A DNA stretch of 64,000 bases, taken from Crotalaria pallida. Lineage: Eukaryota > Streptophyta > Magnoliopsida > Fabales > Fabaceae. The stretch lies in NCBI GenBank assembly GCA_037953625.1, contig CM075655.1, forward strand, positions 25,128,001 to 25,192,000. The letters are read 5' to 3'. The first letter of the stretch is position 1; the number at the start of each line of letters is the position of its first letter. Below, piece by piece: positions 11,628-24,001 of this stretch. The translations under genes and the position numbers were made by a program. Under the pieces are notes generated by a model. The model made no database searches. It had not been told where the DNA came from and worked only from the letters and a program-made list of their open reading frames with translations.

Positions 11628-14039
11628 ATGGAAGTCCCGCGCCCTCTTCCGCCACCCTCCGGGGACGACGACGGCGGAGACCCTTTTGCCACCTGGTATG
11701 GCAACATGGACTACCTCCTCAACATATCGGCGATTGGCGCCTTGTGCTGCCTCCTCATCTTCCTCTTTGTCAAGCTCCGCAGCGACCACCGCCGCATGCC
11801 TGGCCCTGCCGCCCTTGCCACCAAGCTCCTTGCCGTCTGGCATGCCACCGGCCGTGAAATCGCCCGTCACTGCGGCGCAGACGCCGCGCAGTTCCTACTG
11901 ATAGAAGGCGGGAGCTGTGCAATTCTCTTATCGATTGCTGCGTTGGCGCTACTTGTGTTGCTTCCGTTTAACCTCTACGCTGGGACTACCATGCTGGATG
12001 ATCAGTTTTCCAATACAACCATTAATCATATCGAGAAAGGTTCGGCTTTGCTTTGGATTCATTTCCTTTTCGTTGTAGTTGTGGTTGTTTTGGTTCATTT
12101 TGGAATTTCGGCAGCTGAACAACGGTTGAGGATTACTAGGTTTAGAGATGGATATGGTAATTTGAGTGATCCGACTGCGAATTCCACGGCTATATTCACT
12201 ATCATGGTGCAGGGTTTGCCTAAGATTATAGGTGCTGATAGAGCTGTGTTGCAGGAGTATTTTCAGTATAGATATCATGGGAAGGTTTATAAAGTCATTG
12301 TGCCGATGGATTTGTGTGCGTTGGATGATTTGGCCACGGAGTTGTTGCGGGTTAGGGATGAGATTTCGTGGTTGGTGGCAAGGATTGACTCTCGGCTTTT
12401 GCCGGATGATGGTGAAGATGATGGGAGCGTGCTAGGTGCTTCTCCGGGATTATGGGGCTGGGTGCTTTGTTTTTGGAGATGGTTGAAAGATATTTGTGCT
12501 GACATCATGGCTAGATTTGGTTACACCGATGAAGAGAGGTTAAGGAAATTGCAAGACCTGAGGGCTGAACTGGAGACTGAGTTGGCTTTGTATAAGGAAG
12601 GCCGTGCGCCGGGTGCTGGAGTTGCATTTGTTATGTTCAAGGATGTGTATACGGCCAATAGAGCTGTTCAGGATTTTCAGAATGAGAAAAGGAGGCGAAT
12701 TGGTCAGTTCTTTTCTCTCGCAGAGTTACGTTTGCTCAGAAACCAATGGAAAGTTGAGCGTGCTCCCTTGGCAACTGACATATACTGGAAAAATATGGGG
12801 ACACCAAAGTTCTCACTAAAGTTGCGGAGAGTGTTTGTGAATACTTGCTTATTGTTGATGCTCGTATTCTTTAGTTCTCCCCTTGCTGTGATCAGTGCTG
12901 TTAAGAGTGCAGGGAGGATCTTCAATGCTGAGGCTATGGATAATGCGCAACTGTGGTTGGCTTGGGTGCAAAGCTCTAGCTGGCTTGCAAGCCTTATTTT
13001 TCAGTTCCTGCCCAATGTTATCATTTTTGTTAGCATGTACATCATAATTCCATCAACTCTTTCCTATCTCTCAAAATTTGAACGCCATCTGACAGTGTCT
13101 GGCGAGCAAAGAGCTGCACTCTTGAAGATGGTTTGTTTCTTCCTTGTAAATCTCATTCTCTTGAGGGGTCTGGTAGAATCATCATTAGAGAGTGCTATCC
13201 TGAAGATGGGACAATGCTATCTGGATGGACAAGATTGCAAGAGGATTGAGCAGTATATGAGTGCATCATTCCTGTCAAAGTCATGCCTTTCATCTCTTGC
13301 ATTTCTGATCACAAGCACTTTCTTGGGTATATCTTATGATCTCTTGGCTCCCATTCCTTGGATCAAAAGAAAGATTCAAAAGTTTAGGAAGAATGACATG
13401 CTTCATTTAGTTCCAGAACAAAGTGAAGAATACCCGTTAGAACATCAGGACATCGATAGTCTTCAGAGACCACTGATGCATGATGGTGCTTATGACACTT
13501 CCAATGGGGATAATCTAGAGGGACAAGATCTTTTTGTCTATCCGATATCTGGAAGCTCCCCTGCTCCAAAACAGACATTCGATTTTGCTCAGTATTATGC
13601 CTTTAATTTGACAATATTTGCTCTGACTCTGCTTTACTGTTCATTTGCTCCACTTGTGGTCCCTGTTGGCGCTGTTTATTTTGGGTATCGATATGTGGTT
13701 GACAAATACAACTTCCTGTTTGTATATCGTGTTCGGGGCTTTCCTGCGGGCAATGATGGGAGGTTAATCGACACGGTAATATGCATCATGCGTTTCTGTG
13801 TTGATCTGTTCCTGCTGGCTATGCTCCTATTCTTCTCAGTTCAAGGGGACTCTACGAAGCTACAAGCTATATTCACTCTTGGATTATTAGTCGCGTATAA
13901 ATTATTGCCATCGAGTAACGATAGTTTCCAGTCGACCCTTTTGGAGGGCTTTCAAACAGTTGATAATGTTGTAGATGGTCCCATTGATTATGAGGTCTTT
14001 TCGCAGCCAAGGTTTGATTGGGATACCTCCCAAGGGTGA
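11628..14039 (+). CDS. OSCA4.1: CSC1-like / OSCA4.1-type mechanosensitive or osmosensitive cation channel (At4g35870-like)
   Basis: An uninterrupted 803-codon single exon. It resembles Arabidopsis At4g35870 (OSCA4.1, CSC1-like, about 817 aa) from end to end as I know that family: '[14 protein letters not shown]' near residues 21-37, '[17 protein letters not shown]' at 80-96, '[17 protein letters not shown]' at 223-239 and '[20 protein letters not shown]' at 484-503. OSCA/TMEM63 proteins are membrane channels for calcium and other cations gated by membrane tension or osmotic stress; OSCA4.1 is less studied. Visible layout: an early membrane helix (about 29-50), helices about 93-117 and 140-160, a large cytosolic region with an RRM-like fold (161-395), then the pore-region helices from about 402 to 570 and 655 to 760. 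A charged linker (585-650) separates the last helices. The ATG at 11628 gives the family N-terminus. No frame damage is seen. LTR elements flank it on both sides. Confidence 0.95.
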   Translation: MEVPRPLPPPSGDDDGGDPFATWYGNMDYLLNISAIGALCCLLIFLFVKLRSDHRRMPGPAALATKLLAVWHATGREIARHCGADAAQFLLIEGGSCAILLSIAALALLVLLPFNLYAGTTMLDDQFSNTTINHIEKGSALLWIHFLFVVVVVVLVHFGISAAEQRLRITRFRDGYGNLSDPTANSTAIFTIMVQGLPKIIGADRAVLQEYFQYRYHGKVYKVIVPMDLCALDDLATELLRVRDEISWLVARIDSRLLPDDGEDDGSVLGASPGLWGWVLCFWRWLKDICADIMARFGYTDEERLRKLQDLRAELETELALYKEGRAPGAGVAFVMFKDVYTANRAVQDFQNEKRRRIGQFFSLAELRLLRNQWKVERAPLATDIYWKNMGTPKFSLKLRRVFVNTCLLLMLVFFSSPLAVISAVKSAGRIFNAEAMDNAQLWLAWVQSSSWLASLIFQFLPNVIIFVSMYIIIPSTLSYLSKFERHLTVSGEQRAALLKMVCFFLVNLILLRGLVESSLESAILKMGQCYLDGQDCKRIEQYMSASFLSKSCLSSLAFLITSTFLGISYDLLAPIPWIKRKIQKFRKNDMLHLVPEQSEEYPLEHQDIDSLQRPLMHDGAYDTSNGDNLEGQDLFVYPISGSSPAPKQTFDFAQYYAFNLTIFALTLLYCSFAPLVVPVGAVYFGYRYVVDKYNFLFVYRVRGFPAGNDGRLIDTVICIMRFCVDLFLLAMLLFFSVQGDSTKLQAIFTLGLLVAYKLLPSSNDSFQSTLLEGFQTVDNVVDGPIDYEVFSQPRFDWDTSQG

Positions 14040-15473
14040 TTTAAGCTTTGATAAGCGGCTAATTGATAGAGATTTATCTGTTATCAAACACAAGAATGTA
14101 ATTCATGAAAAGGAAGGCGGAGTCACAGGCAATGAAAAGTTAACTGTTGTTAATATATTGTATTACACGCATTTATCACACTTCATTCTTCTCTTCCATG
14201 TCTTACCCGATTCCAAAGCTTGGCCATGATGTTAAATTGTTAATATCTTGATAGTGTACCATAGGATATTTCCGTGAAGGACTGAAGGTCCTAGCTTTAT
14301 CTGCAAATCTGAGGCTATTTGTTTTGCTTGTCAATTGCAGTATATCCCTAACACCGTGGAAAGCAATTGGTGTCTTTCCAAATTCCAATTGCTGGCCCCA
14401 TTTGGATCACCTACTTGCAAAGAAAATTAAGGTCAAGGGAACCATTATCTTTTTTTTTTTTTAAAATGGATTTTTAACCCTTTATTGTATTTTGGAATAT
14501 CTTCATCATGTATGAACTACCTACGATACCGAGTGTTAGATACATTACTTATCCAACTCAATAATGCATCAATTTCTTAAAATATAATATAAAATATGTT
14601 TAATCTATATGACAAAACATCAATTTCTTAAAATATAGGATAAGATAAGTTTATGGTATATGTAAAAAAGTTTATAAAACACTTCTTCCATCCCATGTTG
14701 TCAACACGGATACCAAATATTTATATATAAATAAGGCACTTACATAGGAGCTATGATGCATCAATATATACGTGTACGGGCTACAGTGTTTTCTAAAAAA
14801 TCACGTCAATATAAATTTGTTTAATAAAAATTATATATAAACAAGGTACAAATAAATAATCTTAGCACTTACTTAAGATATAAGTATCTTAAGATGAGAG
14901 GTCAATTTAAAATTATGGTGTAAGTATGAGAAAAAAATACAAATTGTAAGGCAAAAATGACATAATTTTATATAAGATTCGCACCCAAAATATACTTAAA
15001 CATATCCGTTATAACTATTCAGGAGTACCATACGTGTACCGGTACTCATTATGTACTTAATGTGGGTACATCAACAGTTTTGGAGTATACATATTTCAGA
15101 GCATAGGACACATGTGTTCTAAGATGAGAGTTTGAAATTTAAAATAAGTTGAGATATAAGAATGATTGACTATAAATTCGAACGGAAAAATAAAATAGTT
15201 TTTATATGTTTCACACCCAAAGTATACCTATACATACTCGTCATAAGTAACCAGAAGGAATTTTAGTCTACAAACACCAAACTTTAGGCCCCAAACCCTA
15301 TTTTTTAAATTTATCCCAATAATACCCTTAACTCTTAAACTCCCTCCTTCCCACCATTTCAAACATTTCCCAAACCCCAACCCAACTCCCTTCATCTCCC
15401 TTCTCTGTTTGTTGCCGCCACCGTCGCCGCTGCCGCCCCGTCGCTCCCACCCCTATCACAACCACTCTCTCTC
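14040..15473. other. AT-rich 3' flank of OSCA4.1, no gene seen
   Basis: The first few hundred bases should hold the 3' UTR; I cannot place the polyadenylation site. The stretch 14880-15015 resembles 15118-15250 ('aagatgagag', then 'cacccaaa.tatac'), an old partial duplication. From about 15330 the DNA becomes CT- and GCC-rich with short triplet runs (15410-15440), like the 5' UTR of a plant gene, and is then cut by LARD1 at 15474. Confidence 0.5.
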
Positions 15474-16823
15474 TGATTTGGGTCTAATATATTATGTTTT
15501 TGGGCTTAATTTCACTTCCTTTTGCTATGGTTTTGGCTTGTTTCTCTTGTAAATATAGGTATTTTGTATTAGTTTTAGGAATTTTTAGTTTTATAGTATC
15601 CTTTGAACGTTTTGATCCGTTTTGGGTATGTTTCAGGTGCTTTTGGAGCTTTATTTGGAGAAAATATTATTCGAGCTGAGAAGAGCATGAAAGGATCTTG
15701 AAAATGACGCAAGAACGGAGCGAAACGGAGTCGGGACCAGTTATGCACACCATGGCGCGTGGATGGCGCACTCAGGCGCGCGTGCTTCGGTGATTACTGG
15801 GTTATCAGATATGGCGCGCCTAGGCGTGCTGCTTCACACGCCTAGGCGCGCGTGACTCGTGGAGGCCCAATTGGGCCAATTTCTGAGCAATTTCGAAGGC
15901 TTCTATTAGGATTTGTATTTTATCTATATATTTATGTTTTTAGGATTAGGTTAGGCAGTAATGAGTAGTGAATAACATTCATTAGCAGCCATAATCAGTC
16001 ATTCTTAGAGATTATTATTGAGTTTGAAGGGAGATTACACTTTTGGAGGTCATTTGAAGGAGGAATCCGGAGAAGATCGGAGATTTGAAGCAGTTATCTA
16101 TGGTAATTTAGGGATGAATTCCATAGTTATTGTTTTTCTTCTTTTCTCTATTATGTGTAACTAAACCTTTTATGTTAGGAACATGGTGGATTTGTATTCG
16201 TAATTTACTTTTATGACTTAATGTTTTTCAGTTTTAAATCATGTGTTTAATTGTGTTTTTATTGTCATGCATGGAAGTAGCTAATCCATGTTTTGGATCT
16301 TCTAAATCTGAATTGGAAAATTAGGATTTGAAATAAGTCATGCAATTAAATAACATAACTATTCAATCAGTAGGAATACTATTGAATTCTTATGTAACTT
16401 TTCATAATTCACTGTTCTTAATCAAGGTTATTCAATGGTTTAAATTTCTAAGGAATTAGGATTTATCAATTTGAATAATAAACAGTAATTTCATAAGAGG
16501 AATCTAGGAATTACTATTTTCTAAATTTGTTCATGATTTGAATGAAAAATATTGATTTATAATAAATGAATGAACATACAATGAAACTGAGTTCCTAACC
16601 AATTTTTTCCCGTTGCAATCTTAGTTTTATTTTATTTTTCAGTATTTTAATTTCTCTTTTAATTTATTTATTTAATTCTGAATTTTACATTTTAATAGAT
16701 TTTATTCTAGATTTTCCCTTAGGTAGAGATAGATTGAACAATTCTGAGTCCCTGTGGGTACGATATCTGGTCTTAACCGACTATATTACTATCTGATCTA
16801 GTATACTTGCTAGAGAGTGAACA
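15474..16823 (+). repeat. 5' LTR of LARD1
   Basis: Runs TG...CA. A possible TATA (CTATATATTTATG) lies near 15922-15936 after the GC-rich word island (15740-15865, with GCGCCTAGGCGC-like palindromic words). It differs from the 3' LTR mainly at CG-containing positions in that island and at scattered single bases. Confidence 0.93.
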
Positions 16824-16829
16824 AGTTTT

Positions 16830-16847
16830 TGGCGCCGTTGCCGGGGA
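16830..16847 (+). other. Primer binding site, tRNA-Asp type (LARD1)
   Basis: TGGCGCCGTTGCCGGGGA, six bases after the LTR end, is complementary to the 3' end of plant tRNA-Asp. It is the usual primer site of Athila elements. Confidence 0.92.
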
Positions 16848-16930
16848 CTTGAATTAGTTTAATTTGTTTTGGCACTAAGAAGTAATTTGGAGTGAAATCT
16901 TTTTTTGGGACTTAATTGAGATGTACAATA

Positions 16931-17263
16931 ATGATTTGTGAAGAGTTAGAATTTTTTGATTTTGTTTTGGCTTCACATCCTCTTACTTATGATGCAAATA
17001 TCCCTATTAGTGAGATTGAAAGATTATATAAGAAATCTTTCATAGAAAAGTTAGTACAAGAGTTGTCCATTAAGGAAGACTTAAGTACAAATCTCTCTGA
17101 AAATTTTGAAGAAGAAAAAGAAAGTAAGGTGCATCATGAGGTAGAGGAGGTGAGACAAAGCAAAACAGATGGGGGTAGAATAATAGTAGAAAAATTTGAC
17201 TCATCCTTGCGTGCTGAAATTTTTGAACTTAAAAATTGTGTTAAATCTCTTGCATGTGGATGA
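16931..17263 (+). pseudogene. LARD1 ORF-a, acidic helical fragment
   Basis: About 110 codons from the ATG at 16931, with a charged, probably helical stretch (EEEKESK..., residues about 55-80). It stops at TGA 17261-17263. The coding-like sequence continues in another frame from there to 17618, so one ancestral ORF with a frameshift near 17255 is likely. No domain recognised. The position just after the primer site is where gag normally starts. Confidence 0.4.
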
Positions 17264-17618
17264 TTCAAAATTTTTCAATTATGTTCGACCTTTGAGTGTG
17301 CATGATGTTTTTCCAGAACATCAACATAAGTCATTGTTGTACAAAGGGATGAATAAAGATCCTAAAAATTTTGTTTCCTTTGTTCATGAAATTAACACCT
17401 TCATGAATGGGGAAAAAGGTAAATTTTCTAAGTTGATGCATGATGTAAGGAATGTACCTTTTGACCTTGGTGGGATTGAATTTATTTCTAAAATTTCCTT
17501 ACTTCATCATCATCCCTGCTCTTTACCATGGGACATAGGGGTAACTTGTTATTCTTATATCACATGGGAGTTGAGCCATAGAATTTGGGATCCTGGTGGA
17601 TTCCTTGTAATTATGTAG
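17264..17618 (+). pseudogene. LARD1 ORF-b, conserved with LARD2
   Basis: Frame continuing from ORF-a after an apparent frameshift. It contains 'KFFNYVRPLSVHDVFPEH', then the block shared with LARD2 at 8140-8355. It ends at TAG 17616-17618. Function unknown; it might be a remnant of the element's gag or polyprotein leader. Confidence 0.4.
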
Positions 17619-18393
17619 TAATGTAGGTTTTGTTTTTATTTTTTTAGTTAGTTAGTGAATAAGGAGTTGGAACTTTCTATAAGTAACTACTAATAAGGTG
17701 CTTTCTAGCACTATTTTTAGTTGTGCATGTGACACAGGTAATTAAGACTGGGGGATTTTCTCCATGGTGTATCAATAGAAAAAGCTGTGCTACAAAGGTA
17801 AGTTTCTTAATTCCTTTTAGTAGTTGATTTTAGTTTAGGAAATTAGTTTTTAGTGTAGGCAAATTTTTAATTTAATTACTTTTATTTTTATTCTGCAATT
17901 TTATTTATCAAAAAAAAAAAATTGGCCAGTACAGTACCCCCGCGCCTGGGCGCGCGTGAGGCGTTAATCAGCACGCCTGGGGTATCATTCTCCCCATTCT
18001 TCCCCAATTTCTTCAAATCCTCTCATCCCCTTTCAAAACCCTAACCCCCAATTAATAAAATTTCACTAAAAACTTCCTCAAATCCTCAAATTCTTCCAAC
18101 ATAACTCAACATTCCTTCTTCCTTCTCCATTATTATTCCCTTTTCTTCAAGGATTTTCAAGTTTTTCTCCACTTCTCTACTCTTTCTTCAAGTCGGATTT
18201 TTCTCTCTCAAGGGCAAGGGACACGAATTTTTCCATCAAGTTGGGTAAGAATCACTTCTCTATACTCCCTGGACCTGATTAGTTTAGATTTTGGAGTTAG
18301 GAGTAAGTGATTTTAAGTTTGGTTTTAGAGTTCTAGAGAGTTGCCCACCAAGTGTTCGATCAATTGTCCCTAGTTATTTTTGAGATTTTTAGG

Positions 18394-19563
18394 ATGCCTA
18401 GAGGGAAAAGACCAGTTGTAGGAAGCACTAGTAGTGAATTGGGGAAGACCTTCGAGCATTTGAGGGTCTCGGAATATTATCATGGGAAGATGACTAGGAG
18501 GGGGATTACCCTAGAGACCAGTATGCTATATGAGAGCGAGGGACCCGTAGGACGTCAAGTGGTTGGAGTTAGTAGCATTAATGAGGTTAGGGAGACCTTG
18601 TTAGTTAACAGGTGGATGGATTGGATTAGGGAGCCGGATGAGGCATTTAGCAAATCCCTGTTCTGGGAGTTCTATGCTAATGCCTGGTGGAGGGCTCAGC
18701 GGGCAGAGTTGCAAGGTAGTCAAAGTAGGGTGTCGTATGTCTGAGGGGTAGAAGTTCTGTATGATGCGGATACCATTGCCCGAGTTATGAGATTGCCTTA
18801 TTATCCACTAGAGGGGGCACCTGCTATGTTTACCACGGCTAGTTTTGACAGCGAGGATGAGTACCCGCTGGATTTGGTAAAGGATGCCCTATTTCTTGTG
18901 GGAAAGAACTGGAACGTGTCGGTTGATGGTGCAGTGAAGCATGTGTACCAGAAGAATCTTAGGGGAGCAGCTAGATTTTGGGTCCGGTTTATTGTTCATA
19001 ACTTGAACCCACACTCACATGACACAGAGGTCCAGCCAGGGGTTTGTAGATTTATATATGCCCTCAGGCAAGGTATTATAGTAGACGCTGCATCGATCAT
19101 CTTTGATAGGATGCATCGTTTTGCTAGGAGGAAGACTGGCTACGTGGGCTTTCCTTGGGTTATCACCCTGTTGTGCACTACAGCTGGTGTTGATTTCCGT
19201 TCTGATGTGAGGGATGTCAGGAGGACCCCTAAGATGACTAGGGCGACGTGGGATACATTCATTGGTAGATCTATTGAGTCGGCTAGAGACGGCCCACCAC
19301 AGCAGCCCCAACCACAGAGACATGATCCAGCACCACATCATCAGGATGAGCTTGGCCCTTCCAATCAGCCGGCACAACAGAGGGGAGGTGATGATGGGGT
19401 AATCATTGGGATGCTACAGCGCTTGCTTAGGAGGCAGAGCAGAGCAGCTGAATTCCAACGCAGAGAGATGCGTAGGAACCAGACTAGAGATACATTTCTG
19501 AGCAGTATTGGAGCAGCGCAGGGTATGCCCTATGATGTGCCACCATACACAGATGAGGATTAG
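18394..19563 (+). pseudogene. Athila-associated 'putative plant transposon protein' ORF with one stop
   Basis: A 390-codon frame from ATG 18394 ('MPRGKRP') to TAG 19561-19563, interrupted once by TGA at 18742-18744; the frame is the same on both sides. The sequence has the pattern I know from the domain named putative plant transposon protein: 'FWEFYANAWW' before the stop, then a basic aromatic block 'FWVRFIVHNLNPHSHDTEV', 'CRFIYALRQGIIVD' and 'GFPWVITLLCTTAGV'. A Q/P/H-rich linker and a basic C-terminus follow. Its function is unknown; the domain is widespread next to Athila-like elements. The stop looks like CGA to TGA. A CT-rich leader precedes the ORF, and the whole 2-kb piece is absent from LARD2. 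Confidence 0.75.
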
Positions 19564-21271
19564 AGCTTACTGGATGCATCTCCTGAGGAGGAGGATGAGG
19601 AGTAGTTTAGGGGATTTTGATTTTTATTTCTATATTCAGTACCCCTTCCCCTATTCAGACTTGTACTGTACTGATGCCACAACAAAAATATGTTTTCGTT
19701 TTCTAGGATTTGTTTTTAGTTTTATTGCTTGGATTTCATTTGGACCATTTGTTATCTGCATCTAGTTATATTTTGTGTGAGTTGATGTTTTCCCCATTAG
19801 AGGTGCTATTTTTGGCACTTGTTTCTAACGACCTGCAGGTATTAAGTTTGGGGGAACATCTTCTCATTTTTGTTAGCGATGAGTATTTTATTCAGATATG
19901 GTAGTAAGTGTCCAGATTTATTCCATGTAATTTTTTTTTATTTTGTAGTTAGGTATGTTTAGTTTAGTTTTCTTGAGGACAAGCCAACCACTAAGTTTGG
20001 GGGAGTGGACAAAATAAAATTTTTTTCAGATCTGAATTTTTCTCCCATTTTTGGTGTTGGTTGTGTCTTAGATAGAGGTTTTGTAATTATTCTAGACTTA
20101 TGATTATTTTTCTGATGATAGGTGTATATACTTAGTTTAGGATTAGACTCATTGATTCATGTTATTTATTTGTTGAGCTGTAAATATTTTTTAAATCTGG
20201 TTATTTTGACAAAGTTTTTCAGAACTTGAGATTAGTGAACTGACTGTTTAGCCTGTGAGATATTTGAGCCTATACACTTGACAGGGGTATGTGTTTTATA
20301 TTGAATATTTATTTTGTGATTGAGACCCCTATTTCTTTCATGAGTGTGTTCACTTTAGTTTTGTGTTCTAGAACTTGACCGATGACCATTTTGAGATTGA
20401 TAATTGATTGCATGCATGAAAATGATTAAGGCATTTAGGATGGTGTTTTTGTAGCCTTCAGAGATTTTTGTTGGATTTGTTTTCTCTTAGTTGCCCATTT
20501 TGAGCCTGATATAAATATGATTTTTCTTTGGTACCCTGTATTGGTTGTATATTTTTGTGACTACCTTAGGAATTTTGGATGAGCAATTGAGAGGGACATT
20601 TCAAAAGAAAAAAAATTATAAAAGTGTTGTTGAGTTACTCTTCTTCCAAGAGAAAAGAAAAGAAAAATTGAGAAGTTGTTTGAAATTGTTGAAAATGTTA
20701 AAAGAAAAGAAATTTGTTTGACAGAGGTAGTAGAGAAAAATTGAAAAAGAAGAAGTGTGAAATAGTTGTGATTTGAGTGTGAGTCCTCATAGTATTCATT
20801 GCTCATTCATAATTTTTAAGGGAAATTTGTTGTTTTTTGCATTTTAGCCCTTAGTTTTATCCTTCTTTCTTTTATCCCACCTGACACTTTTAGCATGGTC
20901 TCATTACAACCCAATTAAAGACCTTTTGATTTGTGCATGTTTTCAATAATTTCATTGGAGATTTGGGTCTATGGTCAAGCTTATGGTAACATTTAACTAT
21001 TGTATGAACTTGAGTGAATTGTTTATACCCTTGATACACATGAGAGATATACATTGAGAGGTTGAAAGTGTTCACTAGTTCTAAGTTCTGATTGGTTTTG
21101 TTTCTTTAACCAGGTTTTGATATGTGAATAGCTTGTGTAAATATGTGGCTGTGTTGATGAGTCGCAGTCTTAAATTAGGTGTTGTACATTTTGATTTAGA
21201 GGGAAGTCTTGAGTTTTTAAATTTTTATTTTACTTTTGCCTGGGACATGCAAAATGCTAAGTTTGGGGGAG
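19564..21271 (+). other. LARD1 3' interior with repeated PPT-like motifs
   Basis: Non-coding. AAGTTTGGGGGA motifs occur at about 19845, 19993 and 21259; only the last is followed by an LTR. An A-rich tract lies at 20605-20760. The order is the same in LARD2 (8480-9864). Confidence 0.7.
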
Positions 21272-22620
21272 TGATTTGGGTTTAATATATGATGTTTTTG
21301 GGCTTAATTTCACTTCCTTTTGCTATGGTTTTGGCTTGTTTCTCTTGTAGATATAGGTATTTTGTATTAATTTTAGGAATTTTTAGTTTTATAGAATCCT
21401 TTGAATGTTTTGATCCGTTTTGGGTATGTTTCAGGTGCTTTTGGAGCTTTATTTGGAGAAAATATTATTGGAGTTGAGAAGAGCATGAAAGGATCTTGAA
21501 AACGATGCAAGAATGGAGCGAAGAGGAATCGGGACCAGTTATGCACGCCCAGACGCGTGGATGGCGCGCCCAGGCACGCGTGCTTCGGTGATTACTGGGT
21601 TATCAGATATGACATGCCCAGACGTGCTGATTCACACGCCCAGGCGCACGTGACTCGTGGAGGCCCAATTGGGCCAATTTCTGAGCAATTTCGAAGGCTT
21701 CTATTAGGATTTGTATTTTATCTATATATTTATGTTTTTAGGAATAGGTTAGGCAGTAATGAGTAGTGAATAACATTCATTAGCAGCCATAATCAGTCAT
21801 TCTTAGAGATTATTATTGAGTTTGAAGGGAGATTACACTTTTGGAGGTCATTTGAAGGAGCAATCCGGAGAAGATTGGAGATTTGAAGCAGTTTTCTATG
21901 GTAATTTAGGGATGAATTCCATAGTTATTGTTTTTCTTCTTTTCTCTATTATGTGTAACTAAACCTTTTATGTTAGGAACATGGTGGATTTGTATTTGTA
22001 ATATATTTTTATGAATTAATGTTTTTCAGTTTTAAATCATGTGTTTAATTGTGTTTTTATTGTCATGCATGGAAGTAGCTAATCCATGTTTTGGATCTTC
22101 TAAATCTGAATTGGAAAATTAGGATTTGAAATAAACCATGCAATTAAATAGCATTACTATTCAATCAGTAGAGTACTATTGAATTCTTATGTAACTTTTC
22201 ATAATTCACTGTTCTTAATCAAGGTTATTCAATGGTTTAAATTTCTAAGGAATTAGGATTTATCAATTTGAATAATAAACAGTAATTTCATAAGAGGAAT
22301 CTAGGAATTACTATTTTCTGAATTTGTTCATGATTTGAATGAAAAATATTGATTTATAGTAAATGAATGAACATACAATGAAACTGAGTTCCTAACCAAG
22401 TTTTTCCCATTACAATCTTAGTTTTATTTTATTTTTCAGTATTTTAATTTCTCTTTTAATTTATTTATTTAATTCTGAATTTTACATTTTAATAGATTTT
22501 ATTCTAGATTTTCCCTTAGGTAGAGAGAGATTGAACAATTCTGTGTCCCTGTGGGTATGATATTTGGTCTTAACCGACTATATTACTATCTTATCTAGTA
22601 TACTTGCTAGAGAGTGAACA
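21272..22620 (+). repeat. 3' LTR of LARD1
   Basis: Copy of 15474-16823. The GC-rich word island is at 21545-21655. Followed directly by the CTCTC duplication. Confidence 0.93.
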
Positions 22621-23968
22621 CTCTCTCTCTAGAAGGTATCTGTTGCTGTCACTCTCTTCTCTCTTTGGTTCTCTTTCTTGTTTTTATGTTAGGGTTTTCT
22701 GTTTAGAGATTTAAGTTTTTGTGTAGGGGTTTTTGTTCTCTTTTATGGTTTGTGTTTAAGAGAACTCATGTATTGATTTGTGGATTTGTTTCTTTGATTT
22801 GTTCATAGTTGTTAATTTTTTTTTATTTTTTGTCTTCTGTGCTAATCCGATGAACCAGTGTCGGAATTTTTCAGAATTCCGACACGGGGTTCTCGGAGTT
22901 TTATTACGGTTTTTTTTAAATTTTTTTTTAAATTTTGATATACCCGTGTCGGAATCTATCAAAATTCGGACATGCCAGGGTCGGAAATAACTGTACCGAA
23001 AAAAACCGAAAGAGAGGATGATTATCTGCAAAGATTACTTGTGGAACATCCAAAGCAACTTAATTCGTATGTGCTTCAATGGCAAAAACGTGGAAGGTTT
23101 AGGGCAAGGAGTGTATAGTGTTGTAGGAGAGGAATGAAAGTGGAAGAAGGTGAAGGGTTGCATGAATGTGGGAAGAAGGTGGAGGGTTTTGGGGTTTGGT
23201 TTTTTTTCCCAAAAATAGGTTTGGGGTTTGGGGTATGTTTTTGTCTTTTGGAGGGAAAATAAGTAATAAGGTCATTGTAGTCATTTCCCAATTAAAATGG
23301 GGTTTGGGCCTAATGTCTGGGGTTTTTCGACTAAAATTCAACCAGAAGTACAATTCATGTATCGTTACCCAATTAGGCCCGGTCCGGACACTTTATAGGC
23401 CCGAGGCGAGAAAAAAATTTGGAGCCCCTAATTTAATACACTTGCTAGTAATACTTGAAAAACTTGTAATAAAAAAAAAATTCTAATGACAATGTTTGAA
23501 TAACATTTCTCTTAAAATAGGGATTTTCCTAAAATATTATTAATACCTATAAACTCACCGCTACACCTTGCATTTATTATGAAAATTAATGTGAGGTTTA
23601 AATATGATATAGAAAAATAGTCAATGTAAATGATGCTACATGGTTAACCGAAGATAAAATAGTTGAATAAATTAAATATCTTTCATTCATTTGTTTAAAT
23701 ATTTAGTTTATTACACTTATTTTTTGAAATTGAGTATGATTTATTTATATATTTATTTATTTGTCTTTGAAAGGGTATCCACCAGTGCAACAGGGTGATT
23801 AATCCCTCCGGGTACTATAGGTCCCTTCGGGGTAACCCTCCCAGCTAGGCTTCTTACATTCACAAGAGTCAGAGATGAAACAACCAACCACTTTCTTTAA
23901 TAAGTAACACAAACCCATTATCATTTGTGCTAACCTCCACTTATGATTCATTGGGTTTTAATTATATT

Positions 23969-24001
<33 letters not shown>

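Larger units (their letters stand above)
15474..22620 (+). mobile_element. LARD1: complete non-autonomous Athila-like LTR element
   Basis: LTRs at 15474-16823 (1350 bp) and 21272-22620 (1349 bp), both TGATTTGGGT...GTGAACA, flanked by a 5-bp target duplication CTCTC (15469-15473 and 22621-22625). The primer site TGGCGCCGTTGCCGGGGA (16830-16847) matches the 3' end of plant tRNA-Asp, as used by Athila. A polypurine tract GTTTGGGGGAG (21261-21271) abuts the 3' LTR. The 4.4-kb interior has no RT, RNase H or integrase; instead it has two small frames and a 'plant transposon protein' ORF. It depends on an autonomous relative; the intact Athila at 37-47 kb shares the PBS but not the LTR sequence. Confidence 0.93.

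Noticed and set aside
23375..23425. hAT-like terminal sequence
   Set aside because: Looks like transposon debris but has no partner end, no target duplication and no coding sequence.
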